Assembly (NCBI RefSeq): GCF_018882365.1
Contig: NZ_JACVOP010000002.1
Span: 124,001 to 188,000, forward strand
Direction of reading: 5' to 3'
Source of the DNA: Polynucleobacter sp. 71A-WALBACH
Lineage (GTDB): Bacteria; Pseudomonadota; Gammaproteobacteria; Burkholderiales; Burkholderiaceae
Length of the DNA: 64,000 nucleotides
Under the pieces are notes generated by a model. It saw nothing but the letters and a program-made list of their open reading frames with translations, had not been told where the DNA came from and did not search any database. A program made the position numbers and the translations under genes. This document shows positions 24,486-35,419 of this stretch, one piece after another. Position 1 is the stretch's first letter, and every line of letters begins with the position of its first letter.

Positions 24486-25612
24486 CCACTAAATCTAATA
24501 TCGGTTTAAAGCATATTCATGCAATTGCGCCTTATGTCGGTGGGCGACCCATCAGCGAAGTCGCGCGCGAGTACGGGTTGGATGAAAGCAAGATTGTGAA
24601 GCTGGCATCCAATGAGAATCCGTTGGGTATGCCAAAGTCAGCACAAGATGCGATGCTCAGGGCAGCGGCAGACTTAGGTCGTTACCCAGATTCCAACGGC
24701 TTTGAATTAAAGAATGTGTTATCTGCTCGCTTAGGTGTCCCAACGGATTGGATTACCTTGGGCAATGGTAGTAACGATATTTTGGAATTAGCCGCCCGTG
24801 CAGTAGCTCAAGCTGGCGATGAAGTGATTTTTTCTAAACATGCTTTTGCTGTTTATCCATTAGCCACTCAAGCTGTTGGTGCAAAGGCAATTGAAGTAGC
24901 CGCTACTGAAGCGTATGGCCATGATTTGCCTGCCATGTTGCAAGCAGTTAAAGCTGCTGGAGATAAAGCTAAGCTAGTCTTTGTAGCTAATCCCAATAAT
25001 CCTACTGGTAGCTATTTAAGCGCCAGAGAGATTGAAGATTTCTTGATGGCCGTTCCCGCTCATGTGGTGGTGGTATTGGATGAGGCCTATAACGAATACC
25101 TTACTCCTGAACAGCGTTACGACGCGATTGCTTGGGTTAAGCGTTTTCCGAACATGATTTTGTCACGTAGCTTTTCTAAAGCGTATGGCTTAGCTGGTTT
25201 GCGCATTGGTTATGGCGTGGCTCAGCCCGCTTTGACCGATTTACTCAATCGCATTCGTCAGCCGTTTAACGTCAATAGCCTTGCACAGGCCGCAGCGATT
25301 GCGGCATTTCAAGATTCCGCTTTCTTGCAACAAGGCTTTGAATTAAATCGTGCGGGCTTTACTCAACTCACTCAAGCTTTTGATGGGCTTGGCCTCACTT
25401 ATTTGCCTTCTGCTGGTAACTTTGTATTGGTGAAGGTGGGTGAGGATGATGGAGCTGGTGCGCGGATTAATTTGGAACTGCTCAAGCGCGGCATTATTGT
25501 TCGCCCAGTGGGTAATTATGGTTTGCCACAATGGTTACGCATTTCAATTGGCCTCTCTCAAGAGAATGCGGCCTTTATTGCCGCTCTCAGAGATATTCTG
25601 GATCAGCGATAA
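24482..25612 (+). CDS. hisC: Histidinol-phosphate/aromatic aminotransferase
   Basis: A 376-residue class I/II aminotransferase. The pyridoxal lysine is Lys233 in SRSFSKAYGLAGLRIGY; NPNNPTG (170-176) and LASNENPLG (41-49) are typical of HisC. Because it lies between pheA and tyrA, it probably also transaminates aromatic keto acids, as known for HisC2-type enzymes in this cluster. A second hisC in a histidine operon elsewhere is likely. Overlaps pheA by 4 nt. Confidence 0.93.
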   Translation: MTTKSNIGLKHIHAIAPYVGGRPISEVAREYGLDESKIVKLASNENPLGMPKSAQDAMLRAAADLGRYPDSNGFELKNVLSARLGVPTDWITLGNGSNDILELAARAVAQAGDEVIFSKHAFAVYPLATQAVGAKAIEVAATEAYGHDLPAMLQAVKAAGDKAKLVFVANPNNPTGSYLSAREIEDFLMAVPAHVVVVLDEAYNEYLTPEQRYDAIAWVKRFPNMILSRSFSKAYGLAGLRIGYGVAQPALTDLLNRIRQPFNVNSLAQAAAIAAFQDSAFLQQGFELNRAGFTQLTQAFDGLGLTYLPSAGNFVLVKVGEDDGAGARINLELLKRGIIVRPVGNYGLPQWLRISIGLSQENAAFIAALRDILDQR

Positions 25613-25649
25613 CTCAACTCAATAGTCAGTATCTAAATTTAAAACGCCA

Positions 25650-26531
25650 ATGGCCATCATTAATCCATCTAGTAATTACGGCACTGTCACTATTGTCGGT
25701 GTTGGCTTGATTGGTGCCTCTTTAGGTTTGGCATTAAAAAAAGCAGGTGTCGTCAATCGGGTTTTAGGCGTTGGTCGTAGCGTAGAGAATCTCGATCAAG
25801 CTCTTAAGATGGGTGCAATTGATGCTGTAGTGGACTTAGTCGAGGCCGCTAAACAGTCCGATGTGATTGTGTTGTGTGTGCCAGTGGCACAGATGCGTGC
25901 TGCCTTTGAAGTAATTGAGCCTTACCTAGAGCCTCGGACCATGTTGACGGATGCTGGTAGCACTAAAGGCGATGTGATTTTGGCTGCCAAGGAGGTGCTA
26001 GGTAAGAAGGTCTGCCAGCTTGTACCAGCTCACCCGATTGCAGGTGGTGCGCAACATGGTGCAAGCGCTGCTAAAGCCGATCTTTTTGAGGGCAAGCAAA
26101 CGATTCTTTGTCCGCTACAAGAAAACTCCCCACAAGATACGGATTTAATCGAAGGCTTTTGGCAGTCAGTTGGCTCTGTCGTTAAAAAGATCTCTTGTGT
26201 GCAGCATGATGCAATTTACGCAGCTGTTTCTCATTTGCCACACATTCTGTCTTATGCGCTGATGGCAAGCGTAGTGAACTCCGAAGATGCCGAGCAAAAG
26301 CTTAGCCATGTAGGTGCTGGGTTTAAGGATTTCACGCGCATCGCCGCTTCCAGCCCTGAGATGTGGCGCGATATCTGCCTAGGCAATCGCACCGCGGTTC
26401 TGAAAGAGCTTGATCAATATTTGCTCGTCGTTAATCACATGCGTAAGTTGATTGCTGATAATGATGGTGCTGGCTTGGAAAAATTATTTAATAAAGCAAG
26501 TAAAGCACGTCAAGATTTGGATGTGCTCTGA
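25650..26531 (+). CDS. tyrA: Prephenate dehydrogenase
   Basis: TyrA oxidises and decarboxylates prephenate (or arogenate) for tyrosine synthesis. The 293-residue enzyme has the NAD(P) loop [14 protein letters not shown] (about 17-30), [10 protein letters not shown] and the catalytic-site [10 protein letters not shown]. It consists of the dehydrogenase domain alone, with no mutase fusion and no ACT domain, so feedback would have to act in the catalytic domain. It ends one base into the aroA start. Confidence 0.95.
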   Translation: MAIINPSSNYGTVTIVGVGLIGASLGLALKKAGVVNRVLGVGRSVENLDQALKMGAIDAVVDLVEAAKQSDVIVLCVPVAQMRAAFEVIEPYLEPRTMLTDAGSTKGDVILAAKEVLGKKVCQLVPAHPIAGGAQHGASAAKADLFEGKQTILCPLQENSPQDTDLIEGFWQSVGSVVKKISCVQHDAIYAAVSHLPHILSYALMASVVNSEDAEQKLSHVGAGFKDFTRIAASSPEMWRDICLGNRTAVLKELDQYLLVVNHMRKLIADNDGAGLEKLFNKASKARQDLDVL

Positions 26532-27859
26532 TGAGTTCAAGCCCGGACATCACAATTGGACCATTTCAGAAAGCGCAAGGCTCGATCGTCTTGCCAGGCT
26601 CCAAGAGTATTTCTAATCGCGCTTTATTGTTGGCCGCACTTTCGACAGGCATAACCACACTCAACAATTTGTTAGATTCTGATGACACACAAGTAATGCG
26701 TAATGCTTTGCGTCAGCTGGGCTTAACCGTAACTGACCAGGCAGACAAAGTCTGTGTGGTTGAAGGTTGCGGTGGCAAGTTCCCGATTCAAAATGCAGAT
26801 CTCTTTATGGGTAATGCAGGTACAGCGATCCGCCCTCTAACGGCAGCTCTAGCAATGCAAGGGGGTAACTACCGATTGTCTGGAGTGCCACGCATGCATG
26901 AGCGACCCATTCGTGATTTGGTTGATGGATTGCGTCAAGTGGGCGCAAAGATTGATTACGAATTGCAAAAAGGTTATCCGCCGATCAAGATTATTGCCTC
27001 TGATATTGAAATCAAAGATGTTGTGAAGGTGCGTGGCGATGTCTCCAGTCAATTCCTCACTGCGCTACTGATGGCTTTGCCTTTGGTAGCAAAAGAACCC
27101 GTCAAGATTGAAGTCATTGGCGAACTGATCTCTCGCCCTTATATCGATATCACGCTAAAGTTGATGGCGCGCTTTGGTGTCAAAGTGGCTTGTCCTGATG
27201 CGCAGACGTTTGTAATTCCCGCTAAGAATTCTGACGTGGTATATCAAAGTCCTGGAGTGTTATCTGTTGAGGGTGATGCATCGTCCGCCTCCTACTTTTT
27301 AGCTCTTGGCGCAATTGGCGGTGGGTTAGTACGTGTCTTAGGTGTTGGTAGCGAGAGCATTCAGGGTGACGTTGCTTTTGCCGACGCTCTGGCATTGATG
27401 GGTGCAACCATTTCCTCTGGCGAAGATTGGATTGAGGTCTCTGGCGTTAAGAATGCGAGCGGCAAACTGAATGGCATCACCATTGATTGCACGGAGATTC
27501 CGGATGCGGCGATGACTTTGGCAGTTGTGGCCTTGTTTGCTCAAGGCCCAACCCGCTTAAACAATATTGCCAGTTGGCGCGTCAAAGAAACCGACCGCAT
27601 TGCTGCAATGGCTAAAGAGCTAAAAAAAGTAGGCGCTCTTGTTGAGGAGGGGGCTGATTACATCGTAGTTCAAGCACCCAAGACTCCTTCTGATTGGAAG
27701 TCTCCTGCCGATGGTATTGATACCTATGATGACCATCGCATGGCGATGTGTTTCTCATTGGCTGCTTTTGGCCCTAATGCCATTCAGATCAATGATCCCA
27801 ATTGCGTTGCTAAAACTTTCCCAACTTACTTTGCTGAGTTTGCAAAGATCGTTGCCTAG
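26531..27859 (+). CDS. aroA: 5-enolpyruvylshikimate-3-phosphate synthase
   Basis: AroA joins phosphoenolpyruvate to shikimate 3-phosphate, the sixth step of the shikimate pathway. The 442-residue two-domain protein has [32 protein letters not shown], the RPI arginine segment [14 protein letters not shown] and the late motif [11 protein letters not shown]. The Gly of GNAGTAIRP and the following Thr-Ala-Ile-Arg-Pro form are of the classical class I type. It overlaps tyrA by 1 nt and is followed by cmk 12 bp later. Confidence 0.97.
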   Translation: MSSSPDITIGPFQKAQGSIVLPGSKSISNRALLLAALSTGITTLNNLLDSDDTQVMRNALRQLGLTVTDQADKVCVVEGCGGKFPIQNADLFMGNAGTAIRPLTAALAMQGGNYRLSGVPRMHERPIRDLVDGLRQVGAKIDYELQKGYPPIKIIASDIEIKDVVKVRGDVSSQFLTALLMALPLVAKEPVKIEVIGELISRPYIDITLKLMARFGVKVACPDAQTFVIPAKNSDVVYQSPGVLSVEGDASSASYFLALGAIGGGLVRVLGVGSESIQGDVAFADALALMGATISSGEDWIEVSGVKNASGKLNGITIDCTEIPDAAMTLAVVALFAQGPTRLNNIASWRVKETDRIAAMAKELKKVGALVEEGADYIVVQAPKTPSDWKSPADGIDTYDDHRMAMCFSLAAFGPNAIQINDPNCVAKTFPTYFAEFAKIVA

Positions 27860-27871
27860 AACTCTCTTTTG

Positions 27872-28534
27872 ATGAATTTGCCTCCTGTCATCGCCATTGA
27901 TGGACCTACTGCCTCTGGCAAAGGGACGGTCGCTTCCTTGGTGGCAGATAAGTTGGGCTTTCATTATTTGGATAGCGGCGCACTCTATCGGCTAGTTGCA
28001 CTGGGAAGTCAAAAAGCATCAATTGACCCCCAAAACGGCTCAGAACTGGGTATTTTGGCCAAAAAACTGGTGATTTCCTTCAAAAATGGCCAAATTTTGC
28101 TCAATTCTGAGGATGTGACGGATGCTATTCGTACTGAAAGTATCGGTTTACGTGCATCTGCAATTGCAGTCCATCCAGAGGTTAGACAGGCTTTAGTTGG
28201 TGTTCAGCATGGTTTTAGAGTTGCTCCAGGTCTAGTTGCCGATGGTCGCGACATGGCCAGCGTGATATTTCCAGACGCAGTTTTGAAGGTTTTTCTCACT
28301 GCGACGGCTGAAGCTAGAGCCGAACGTCGGTATAAGCAATTGATAGCTAAGGGAATTTCTGCTAAACTTGACAACTTGCTGCATGATTTGCAAGAGCGAG
28401 ATGCCAGAGACAGTAGTCGAGGCGCAGCGCCTTTGTTAGTTGCAGACGGTGCCAAAGTGCTTGAAACGTCAGAATTATCGATAGATCAAGCAGTTAAGAC
28501 AGTTTTAGATTGGTATCAGTCAAAAACAGCTTAG
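27872..28534 (+). CDS. cmk: Cytidylate kinase
   Basis: Cmk phosphorylates CMP and dCMP. The 220-residue protein has the P-loop GPTASGKGT near its start, the YLDSGALYR substrate loop, the [16 protein letters not shown]-binding arginine region, and the LID segment [14 protein letters not shown] chose ATG at 27872 rather than the TTG one codon earlier. The cmk-rpsA pair is conserved in proteobacteria; a 144-bp leader separates the two here. Confidence 0.95.
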   Translation: MNLPPVIAIDGPTASGKGTVASLVADKLGFHYLDSGALYRLVALGSQKASIDPQNGSELGILAKKLVISFKNGQILLNSEDVTDAIRTESIGLRASAIAVHPEVRQALVGVQHGFRVAPGLVADGRDMASVIFPDAVLKVFLTATAEARAERRYKQLIAKGISAKLDNLLHDLQERDARDSSRGAAPLLVADGAKVLETSELSIDQAVKTVLDWYQSKTA

Positions 28535-28678
28535 TTTTTTGGTAAGCAGTAAACAGTAGTAGAAGTTGTTTCGGTGTCTTAAGAAACTCTACAACGCGAT
28601 TATCAAATTTAGCGTGTTTCTTGGGGCTTTTTTAACCTAACCCGTCAGGCCTTCTGGCGGCACAAAGTGAATATATAA

Positions 28679-30352
28679 ATGTCTGAATCATTTGCAGAAC
28701 TATTTGAAGAATCATTAACCCGATCGAATATGAAGACCGGCCAAGTTATTTCGGCTGAAGTACTTCGCATCGACCATAACTTCGTCGTTGTTAACGCTGG
28801 ATTGAAATCCGAAGCGTTTATTCCTGTTGAAGAATTCCATAACGACGCTGGCGAGATTGAAGTAGCTCCTGGCGATTTCGTTTCTGTTGCTATTGACGCT
28901 CTTGAGAACGGCTATGGCGACACAATCCTTTCCCGTGACAAAGCAAAACGCTTGGCATCATGGATGAATTTGGAAAAAGCTCTTGAGCAAGCTGAGATCG
29001 TTACTGGTACTGTTACCGGTAAGGTTAAAGGCGGCTTAACAGTAATGGTTAACGGTATCCGCGCATTCTTGCCAGGATCACTCGTTGATACACGTCCAAT
29101 CAAAGACACCAGCCCTTACGAAGGTAAGACGATGGAGTTCAAGGTTATCAAGCTTGACCGTAAGCGTAACAACGTCGTGTTGTCACGTCGTGCGGTTGTT
29201 GAAGCTAGCCAAGGTGAAGAGCGCGCTAAGTTGATGTCTAACCTCAAAGAAGGTAGCGTTGTTCAAGGTATCGTTAAGAACATCACTGACTACGGCGCAT
29301 TCGTGGACCTCGGTGGTATCGATGGCCTCTTGCACATTACCGATTTGGCATGGCGTCGTGTGCGTCACCCAAGCGAGATGTTGACTGTTGGTCAAGAAGT
29401 TACCGCGAAGATTTTGAAGTTCGATCAAGAGAAAAACCGTGTTTCACTCGGCGTGAAACAACTTGGTGATGATCCATGGGTTGGTATCGCTCGTCGTTAC
29501 CCACCAAACACCCGTTTATTCGGCAAGGTAACCAACCTGACTGATTACGGCGCATTCGTAGAAATCGAATCTGGTATCGAAGGTTTGGTACACGTATCTG
29601 AAATGGACTGGACTAACAAAAACGTTGCTCCAAGCAAAGCTACTGCATTAGGAACCGAAGTTGAAGTGATGGTTCTGGATATTGATGAAGACAAGCGTCG
29701 TATTAGCTTGGGCATCAAGCAGTGCAAAGCTAATCCATGGGAAGAGTTCTCACGTGGCCAGCAAAAAGGCGACAAGCTCACTGGCGCAATCAAGTCTATT
29801 ACTGACTTTGGTGTGTTCATTGGTTTGCCTGGCGGTATCGACGGTTTAGTTCACCTCTCAGACCTTTCATGGAATGAGCCAGGCGAAGAAGCTGTTAAGA
29901 AATACAAAAAAGGCGACGAAGTTGAAGCTACTGTATTGGCTATTGATGTTGAGAAAGAGCGTATCTCTCTTGGTATCAAGCAATTGTCTGGTGACCCATT
30001 CAATAACTACACATCCGTAAGCGACAAGGGTAGCCTTGTAACTGGTACTGTGAAGGCTGTTGATGCTAAGGGTGCAACTATTCACTTGGCTGATGAAGTT
30101 GAAGCTTACTTACGTGCTTCTGAGATCTCAACAGATCGCGTTGAAGATGCACGCAATGTATTGAAAGAGGGCGATAGCGTAACTGCAATGATCATCAACA
30201 TTGATCGTAAGTCACGCGTAATCAATCTTTCAATCAAAGCTAAAGACAGCTCTGACCAACAAGACGCTATGAGCAAGCTCCAGGGTGATGCGCAGTCCGG
30301 CACAACCAACTTGGGTGCTTTGTTAAAAGCGAAGTTGGACAATCAAGGCTAA
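28679..30352 (+). CDS. rpsA: 30S ribosomal protein S1
   Basis: S1 binds mRNA and helps the 30S subunit start translation. The 557-residue protein has six S1 (OB-fold) repeats. Repeats three to six are the clearest, each with a GxVxxIxDYGAFV-like start (for example [20 protein letters not shown] and [21 protein letters not shown]), and the first two are the diverged ribosome-binding repeats. The length equals E. coli S1. Codon use looks strongly adapted, as expected for high expression. The 144-bp leader may hold the S1 autoregulatory site, which I cannot resolve by eye. A terminator follows. Confidence 0.98.
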   Translation: MSESFAELFEESLTRSNMKTGQVISAEVLRIDHNFVVVNAGLKSEAFIPVEEFHNDAGEIEVAPGDFVSVAIDALENGYGDTILSRDKAKRLASWMNLEKALEQAEIVTGTVTGKVKGGLTVMVNGIRAFLPGSLVDTRPIKDTSPYEGKTMEFKVIKLDRKRNNVVLSRRAVVEASQGEERAKLMSNLKEGSVVQGIVKNITDYGAFVDLGGIDGLLHITDLAWRRVRHPSEMLTVGQEVTAKILKFDQEKNRVSLGVKQLGDDPWVGIARRYPPNTRLFGKVTNLTDYGAFVEIESGIEGLVHVSEMDWTNKNVAPSKATALGTEVEVMVLDIDEDKRRISLGIKQCKANPWEEFSRGQQKGDKLTGAIKSITDFGVFIGLPGGIDGLVHLSDLSWNEPGEEAVKKYKKGDEVEATVLAIDVEKERISLGIKQLSGDPFNNYTSVSDKGSLVTGTVKAVDAKGATIHLADEVEAYLRASEISTDRVEDARNVLKEGDSVTAMIINIDRKSRVINLSIKAKDSSDQQDAMSKLQGDAQSGTTNLGALLKAKLDNQG

Positions 30353-30360
30353 ATCAATAT

Positions 30361-30393
30361 CGCCGCTTTCCATTAGGAGAGCGGCGGTTTTTT
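30361..30393 (+). terminator. Rho-independent terminator after rpsA
   Basis: A 7-bp stem CGCCGCT / AGCGGCG encloses a 12-nt loop and is followed by GTTTTTTATT. It starts 9 bp past the rpsA stop and 12 bp before ihfB, so ihfB is probably reached by read-through or has its own promoter. Confidence 0.85.
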
Positions 30394-30404
30394 ATTGATA
30401 GATC

Positions 30405-30749
30405 ATGTCAGATCAAGAGCAACAAGCAATTACTCGCTCCGAACTTGTGGAGAGCTTGGCGGAACAGTTTCCCCAGCTACTGCCAAGGGACGTGGAGTTG
30501 GCCGTAAAAACATTGCTAGACACCATGACTCACGCTTTGGCTGAAGGCAAGCGGATTGAGTTGCGCGGTGTTGGTAGTTTTGTTTTGCATCATCGTCCTG
30601 CGCGTACTGGTCGTAACCCAAAATCTGGTGAGAAGGTATTGATCCCAGAAAAGCGTGTTCCCCATTTCAAGCCTGGCAAAGAATTACGTGAGCGTGTTGA
30701 CTACAAGCCTCTGAAGCAAGTGAGCCCTAAAGAGGGTTCTGGTGCCTAG
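30405..30749 (+). CDS. ihfB: Integration host factor subunit beta
   Basis: IHF is a DNA-bending heterodimer used in replication, recombination and transcription. The 114-residue protein has the HU/IHF fold with [17 protein letters not shown] at its start, [29 protein letters not shown] (the DNA-wrapping arm with the Pro that intercalates) and [14 protein letters not shown]. The rpsA-ihfB order identifies it as the beta subunit. It has a somewhat longer C-terminal tail than the usual 94-residue protein. Confidence 0.96.
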   Translation: MSDQEQQAITRSELVESLAEQFPQLLPRDVELAVKTLLDTMTHALAEGKRIELRGVGSFVLHHRPARTGRNPKSGEKVLIPEKRVPHFKPGKELRERVDYKPLKQVSPKEGSGA

Positions 30750-30768
30750 TCACATAGCGCATATCCAG

Positions 30769-30790
30769 CGGTCCATTCGGACCATTTTTT
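30769..30790 (+). terminator. Weak hairpin with U tract after ihfB
   Basis: A 5-bp stem GGTCC / GGACC with loop ATTC is followed by ATTTTTTTATTT. The stem is short but the T tract is long; it lies about 20 bp before the lapB start. Confidence 0.5.
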
Positions 30791-30809
30791 TATTTAAGTT
30801 CTGTACAAC

Positions 30810-32021
30810 ATGATTCAGATCGCAACCTCCTGGCTACTGTTAATTCCAGTGATGTTTGGCATTGGCTGGCTAGCCTCGCGCTGGGATTTGCGTCTTGAGA
30901 ATCGTATGGATGAGCGTGAGCGGATGCGTCAGCAGCGCTCAACATTTAAAGGCTTAAGTCTTTTATTAAATGAGCAGCCAGATCAGGCGATTGAAACGCT
31001 AGTCAAGATTGCGCAACTTGACCCTGAAACTATCGAACTTCATTTTGCTTTGGGTAATTTATTCCGTCGACGTGGCGAGACTGAGCGTGCCATTCGAGTT
31101 CACCAGCACTTGGCTAACCGCGATGACTTAAAGCCGCGCGACAGAGATCATGCCGCCTATGAATTAGGCCGGGATTTTTTACGCGCTGGTTTATTGGATC
31201 GAGCCGAAGCATCATTAAATCGTGTGGGTGATGGTAAGTTCGCCGCCCCTGCGAAAGAGAGTTTGCTGGAGATGTACCAGATTGAGAGAGACTGGAAAAA
31301 AGCCATCATTGCCGCTAGCGAGCTGGAGGGCTTGCAAGGAAAATCACACCATACTGAGATTGCTCAGTTTTATTGCGAGCTTGGTCAAGAAGCCTTGCGT
31401 CGAAAGGATCTGCCTGAGGTCGAGCAATCGGTTCAATCGGCATTGCAAGCGGTTCCTCATCATGCCCGCGCATTAATTTTGCAGGGAGACTATCTCATCG
31501 CAATGGATCGCCCAGCTCAGGCAATTGATGTATGGGCTGTGATCGCTAAAACACATCCCGCTTACATGCACTTGCTTGCGGATCGTTGGATGGCGGCTCA
31601 CTCCGCGCTGAATAAAGCGGATGATGGATTAAGCGCACTCTGCGAGCTATTAAAAACCCAGGCTTCTGGCGAGCTACTGGATATTGTTCAAAAGCATATG
31701 ACTCAAATTCGTGGCGCGCAAGCTGCTGAAGTCATGTTGGTTGAGGTGATGCAGCACTCACCTAGTTTGAGCGCGCTCTCCAAGTTAGCGGAGACCCGTT
31801 TAGCTTTAGCGGAAAGCAATGGCACCGCAGAAAGAATTTCTGACTTGCAGGCCACTTTGAGTTTATTAAAGCAGCGTACGACGAGTTTGGCTCGTTATAC
31901 CTGCGGTAATTGTGGTTTCCGTGCGAGACGTTTTTATTGGCAGTGTCCTGGTTGCAATCATTGGGAGGCCTACTCCCCAAGACGAAGTGAGGGAGCCGTT
32001 CCTAGTGGCCCTTCAATGTAA
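30810..32021 (+). CDS. lapB: LPS assembly protein LapB
   Basis: LapB (YciM) sits in the inner membrane and controls LpxC proteolysis by FtsH, thereby setting LPS synthesis. The 403-residue protein has an N-terminal transmembrane anchor (about 3-22), a series of TPR repeats (about 50-340) and a C-terminal rubredoxin-like zinc domain with C365-x2-C368 and C379-x2-C382. All three parts agree with LapB. In many proteobacteria lapA lies between ihfB and lapB; here only 60 bp separate them, so lapA is missing at this place. LPS-sugar genes follow. Confidence 0.93.
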   Translation: MIQIATSWLLLIPVMFGIGWLASRWDLRLENRMDERERMRQQRSTFKGLSLLLNEQPDQAIETLVKIAQLDPETIELHFALGNLFRRRGETERAIRVHQHLANRDDLKPRDRDHAAYELGRDFLRAGLLDRAEASLNRVGDGKFAAPAKESLLEMYQIERDWKKAIIAASELEGLQGKSHHTEIAQFYCELGQEALRRKDLPEVEQSVQSALQAVPHHARALILQGDYLIAMDRPAQAIDVWAVIAKTHPAYMHLLADRWMAAHSALNKADDGLSALCELLKTQASGELLDIVQKHMTQIRGAQAAEVMLVEVMQHSPSLSALSKLAETRLALAESNGTAERISDLQATLSLLKQRTTSLARYTCGNCGFRARRFYWQCPGCNHWEAYSPRRSEGAVPSGPSM

Positions 32022-32067
32022 TCTGACTCGCAATTACTGACCTAATACTGAATTACTTGGAGATATT

Positions 32068-33432
32068 TTGAAAGTCACCATCATCGGCAGCGGTTACGTT
32101 GGCCTAGTCACAGGCGCTTGCCTTGCGGAGCAGGGTAATAACGTTTTTTGTGTAGACGTTGACCCCAAGAAAATTGAGATTCTCAACTCTGGCAGCGTAC
32201 CAATTTATGAGCCAGGATTAAAAGAGATGATTGAGCGCAATCGCGCCGCAGGTAGATTGCAGTTCTCAACTGATATTGCCGCTTCTGTTGCCCATGGCGA
32301 TATTCAATTTATCGCTGTTGGCACTCCTCCAGATGAGGATGGCTCAGCTGATCTGCAATATGTTGTAGCAGCCGCCCGTAATATTGGTCGTCATATGACT
32401 GCCCCTAAAGTGATCGTAGATAAATCGACTGTGCCAGTCGGCACCGCTGATAAGGTCTCAGGAGCTATTGCCGAGGAACTTGCTAAACGTGGTTTATCTC
32501 CAGAGCTCTGTTCAGTAGTCTCCAATCCAGAATTCCTGAAAGAGGGCGCTGCAGTCGAAGACTTTATGCGCCCAGATCGCATTGTGATTGGTACGCAAAG
32601 TACCCCAGCAGGCCTGCGCGCTAAAGAGCAGATGCGTAAACTCTACGCCCCCTTTAATCGCCATCATGAGCGTACCTATTACATGGACGTTAAAAGCGCT
32701 GAGCTCACTAAATACGCTGCTAATGCCATGTTAGCTACTCGCATCTCATTCATGAATGAGTTAGCCAATCTAGCTGACTTGGTTGGGGCAGATATCGAAG
32801 CGGTGCGCCAAGGTATTGGTTCAGACTCACGCATTGGTTATGGCTTTTTGTACTCCGGTACTGGCTATGGAGGTTCATGCTTTCCAAAGGATGTCTCTGC
32901 TTTGTCAAAGACCGCGATTGAGCATGGCCGAGATCTCAAGATCCTCGATGCTGTAGAGGCAGTGAACGAAGCCCAAAAATATATCCTGGTTGAGAAGATC
33001 GAAAAACGTTTTGGCAAGGATTTGTCGGGCAAGAAGTTTGCCTTGTGGGGCTTAGCATTTAAGCCAAACACCGACGATATGCGCGAAGCCCCTAGTCGGG
33101 TGATTATTCAAGAGCTGGTAAAGAGGGGTGCTCAGGTGGTGGCTTATGACCCAGTAGCCATGCCAGAAGCCAAACACTGCCTGGAGCTAGACTTCAAAGG
33201 TAATCCGGAGGGACTTAATCAAGTTAGCCTGGTTGATGATCCTATGTCAGCTACCCAAGGCGCCGACGCCCTAGTGATCGTCACTGAGTGGAAAGCTTTC
33301 CGTAGCCCAGATTTTGACCTTCTCAAAGCCAAACTGAAGAGCCCCATCATCTTTGATGGTCGTAACTTGTATGAGCCGCAGTCTATGCAAGAATTAGGGA
33401 TTGAGTACCAAGGTATTGGTCGTCATAATTAA
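32068..33432 (+). CDS. ugd: UDP-glucose 6-dehydrogenase
   Basis: The enzyme oxidises UDP-glucose to UDP-glucuronate in two NAD+ steps for envelope polysaccharides. The 454-residue protein starts at TTG with CTTGGAG 7-13 nt upstream. It shows the NAD motif [15 protein letters not shown] (7-21), the catalytic Cys271 in [10 protein letters not shown], and [18 protein letters not shown] in the C-terminal domain. GDP-mannose dehydrogenase is the alternative, but length and the FPKD form favour UDP-glucose. hldA and hldD follow in the same direction. Confidence 0.93.
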   Translation: MKVTIIGSGYVGLVTGACLAEQGNNVFCVDVDPKKIEILNSGSVPIYEPGLKEMIERNRAAGRLQFSTDIAASVAHGDIQFIAVGTPPDEDGSADLQYVVAAARNIGRHMTAPKVIVDKSTVPVGTADKVSGAIAEELAKRGLSPELCSVVSNPEFLKEGAAVEDFMRPDRIVIGTQSTPAGLRAKEQMRKLYAPFNRHHERTYYMDVKSAELTKYAANAMLATRISFMNELANLADLVGADIEAVRQGIGSDSRIGYGFLYSGTGYGGSCFPKDVSALSKTAIEHGRDLKILDAVEAVNEAQKYILVEKIEKRFGKDLSGKKFALWGLAFKPNTDDMREAPSRVIIQELVKRGAQVVAYDPVAMPEAKHCLELDFKGNPEGLNQVSLVDDPMSATQGADALVIVTEWKAFRSPDFDLLKAKLKSPIIFDGRNLYEPQSMQELGIEYQGIGRHN

Positions 33433-33473
33433 TCGTAAGTATAAAAAGAGTCCATTAGAGAGATTAGTGCCCC

Positions 33474-34403
33474 GTGGAAAAAGCTAACCGAGAACAATTT
33501 TCTAAAGCCCGCTTATTAGTAGTGGGCGATGTCATGCTTGATCGCTATTGGTTTGGTGACACCAATCGGATTTCTCCTGAGGCGCCAGTCCCCGTGGTTC
33601 AGGTAGGCAAGATTGATGAGCGCTTAGGTGGTGCCGCTAACGTAGCTCGTAACGTAGCCGCTCTGGGTGCAAAGACAACGATCCTAGGCGTTATTGGTGA
33701 CGATGAGCCCGGTCGTCGCGTCACAGATCTACTGAAGTCTAGTGGCGTTGATAGCCAACTTGAGGTCGATAGCAAAGTACCGACTACTGTGAAGTTACGT
33801 GTCATTGCAAGGCAGCAGCAATTGATTCGCTTGGATTTTGAAGAGGCACCTAGTGAATCAGCTCTAGCCCATAAGCTGGAGCGTTATGAAAAGCTCGTAG
33901 GCGATTCTGATGTGGTGATTTTGTCTGACTATGGCAAAGGCGCATTGGGTCAGGTTGCATTAATGATCGAGCAGGCGCGCGCTCAGAAGAAAATGATTTT
34001 AGTTGATCCTAAAGGTGATGATTACGCTAAATATCGCGGCGCAACTGTGCTTACTCCAAACCGGAGTGAGTTGCGCCAAGTAGTTGGTCAATGGACTAGC
34101 GAAGAAGATCTCACAAAGAGAGCGCAAGATCTCAGAAAATCTTTAAATCTAGAGGCGCTTCTTCTGACTCGCTCTGAGGAGGGGATGAGTTTATTTACGG
34201 ATGCTGGAGTGAGTCACGTGAAAGCCCAGGCGCGTGAAGTGTTTGATGTGTCTGGTGCGGGTGATACCGTGATTGGCACGCTCGCGGTAGCATTGGCAGC
34301 AGGTTGGCCGCTCGAAAGAGCGATGGCTTTGGCAAATCGGGCTGGTGGTATTGTGGTTGGTAAATTAGGCACAGCTACCGTTACTTCTGAGGAATTGCAA
34401 TGA
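33474..34403 (+). CDS. hldA: D-glycero-beta-D-manno-heptose-7-phosphate kinase
   Basis: A ribokinase-family kinase that makes heptose 1,7-bisphosphate for the LPS inner core. The 309-residue protein has [24 protein letters not shown] near the start, [14 protein letters not shown], and the catalytic base segment [14 protein letters not shown] close to the end. It corresponds only to the N-terminal kinase half of enteric HldE (RfaE); the nucleotidyltransferase half (HldC) must be elsewhere. The start is GTG after AGAGAGA. The stop overlaps hldD by 4 nt. Confidence 0.94.
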   Translation: MEKANREQFSKARLLVVGDVMLDRYWFGDTNRISPEAPVPVVQVGKIDERLGGAANVARNVAALGAKTTILGVIGDDEPGRRVTDLLKSSGVDSQLEVDSKVPTTVKLRVIARQQQLIRLDFEEAPSESALAHKLERYEKLVGDSDVVILSDYGKGALGQVALMIEQARAQKKMILVDPKGDDYAKYRGATVLTPNRSELRQVVGQWTSEEDLTKRAQDLRKSLNLEALLLTRSEEGMSLFTDAGVSHVKAQAREVFDVSGAGDTVIGTLAVALAAGWPLERAMALANRAGGIVVGKLGTATVTSEELQ

Positions 34404-35419
34404 CCATTATCGTAACCGGCGCCGCTGGATTTATTGGTGCCAATATTGTTCAAGCGCTTAACGCGCGTGGCGAGAAAAATATCATCGCGGTCGATGATTT
34501 GCGTCCAGCTGATAAGTACCGCAATCTAGCGGACTTAGACATCATCGACTATCTTGATAAAGATGAATTTCTAGAGGCATTTAGAAGCGGTCGTTTTGGT
34601 AAGGTGAAAGCAGTCTTTCATGAAGGTGCTTGCTCCGATACGATGGAAACCGATGGCATCTTCATGATGGCAAATAATTTCCGCTACACCATGGATTTGC
34701 TGGATATTTGTACCGAGCAAAAAGTCCAATTACTCTACGCCTCATCTGCGGCAACCTACGGCGGTTCTGATGTCTTTGTAGAGAGTCGCGAGCATGAAAA
34801 GCCATTGAATATCTATGGCTACTCCAAGTTCTTATTTGATCAAGTGATGCGCAAGCGCTTCGCTGAAAAAGCCAATGCCGCTCAAGTGGTTGGCTTTCGA
34901 TATTTCAATGTCTATGGTCCGCGTGAGTCGCACAAAGGCCGTATGGCTTCCGTAGCCTTTCATCAATATCACCAATACAAAGCCAATGGCAAAGTAAAGT
35001 TGTTTGGTGAGTATGGCGGCTATGGTGCGGGAGAGCAAAGTCGTGACTTTGTCTCAGTGGAGGATGTCGTAAAAGTAAACCTCTACTTCTTAGATCATCC
35101 AGAAATTAGCGGTATCTTCAATCTCGGTAGTGGTCGTGCCCAGCCATTTAATGATGTTGCTCATGCAGTAGCAAATGCCATGCGTAAAATCGATAAAGCG
35201 AATCCAGCCAGTTTAGAAGAGTTGGTCAAAGAGAAGGCGATTGAGTACATCCCATTTCCGGATGCGCTCAAAGGTAAATACCAGTGCTTTACGCAGGCGG
35301 ATTTAAGCAAGCTACGCGCTGCTGGCTACACAGAGCCCTTCCTTAATGTAGAGCAGGGTGTCAGTCGCTATATCGCCTGGTTATCAGCCAATGCGGATTT
35401 CCTGGCTAGCCCTCTTTAA
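34400..35419 (+). CDS. hldD: ADP-L-glycero-D-manno-heptose 6-epimerase
   Basis: HldD epimerises ADP-D,D-heptose to the L,D form used in the LPS core. The 339-residue short-chain dehydrogenase-type enzyme has [17 protein letters not shown] (NADP loop), YASSAATYG with the catalytic Ser region, the [11 protein letters not shown]xxxK pair and the signature [13 protein letters not shown]. Overlaps hldA by 4 nt, and its last 36 bp overlap the 3' end of a convergent membrane-protein gene. Confidence 0.96.
   Translation: MTIIVTGAAGFIGANIVQALNARGEKNIIAVDDLRPADKYRNLADLDIIDYLDKDEFLEAFRSGRFGKVKAVFHEGACSDTMETDGIFMMANNFRYTMDLLDICTEQKVQLLYASSAATYGGSDVFVESREHEKPLNIYGYSKFLFDQVMRKRFAEKANAAQVVGFRYFNVYGPRESHKGRMASVAFHQYHQYKANGKVKLFGEYGGYGAGEQSRDFVSVEDVVKVNLYFLDHPEISGIFNLGSGRAQPFNDVAHAVANAMRKIDKANPASLEELVKEKAIEYIPFPDALKGKYQCFTQADLSKLRAAGYTEPFLNVEQGVSRYIAWLSANADFLASPL

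Noticed and set aside
24482..25612. hisC in this place as a misplaced gene
   Set aside because: A hisC-type aminotransferase between pheA and tyrA is a known arrangement in beta- and gamma-proteobacteria.
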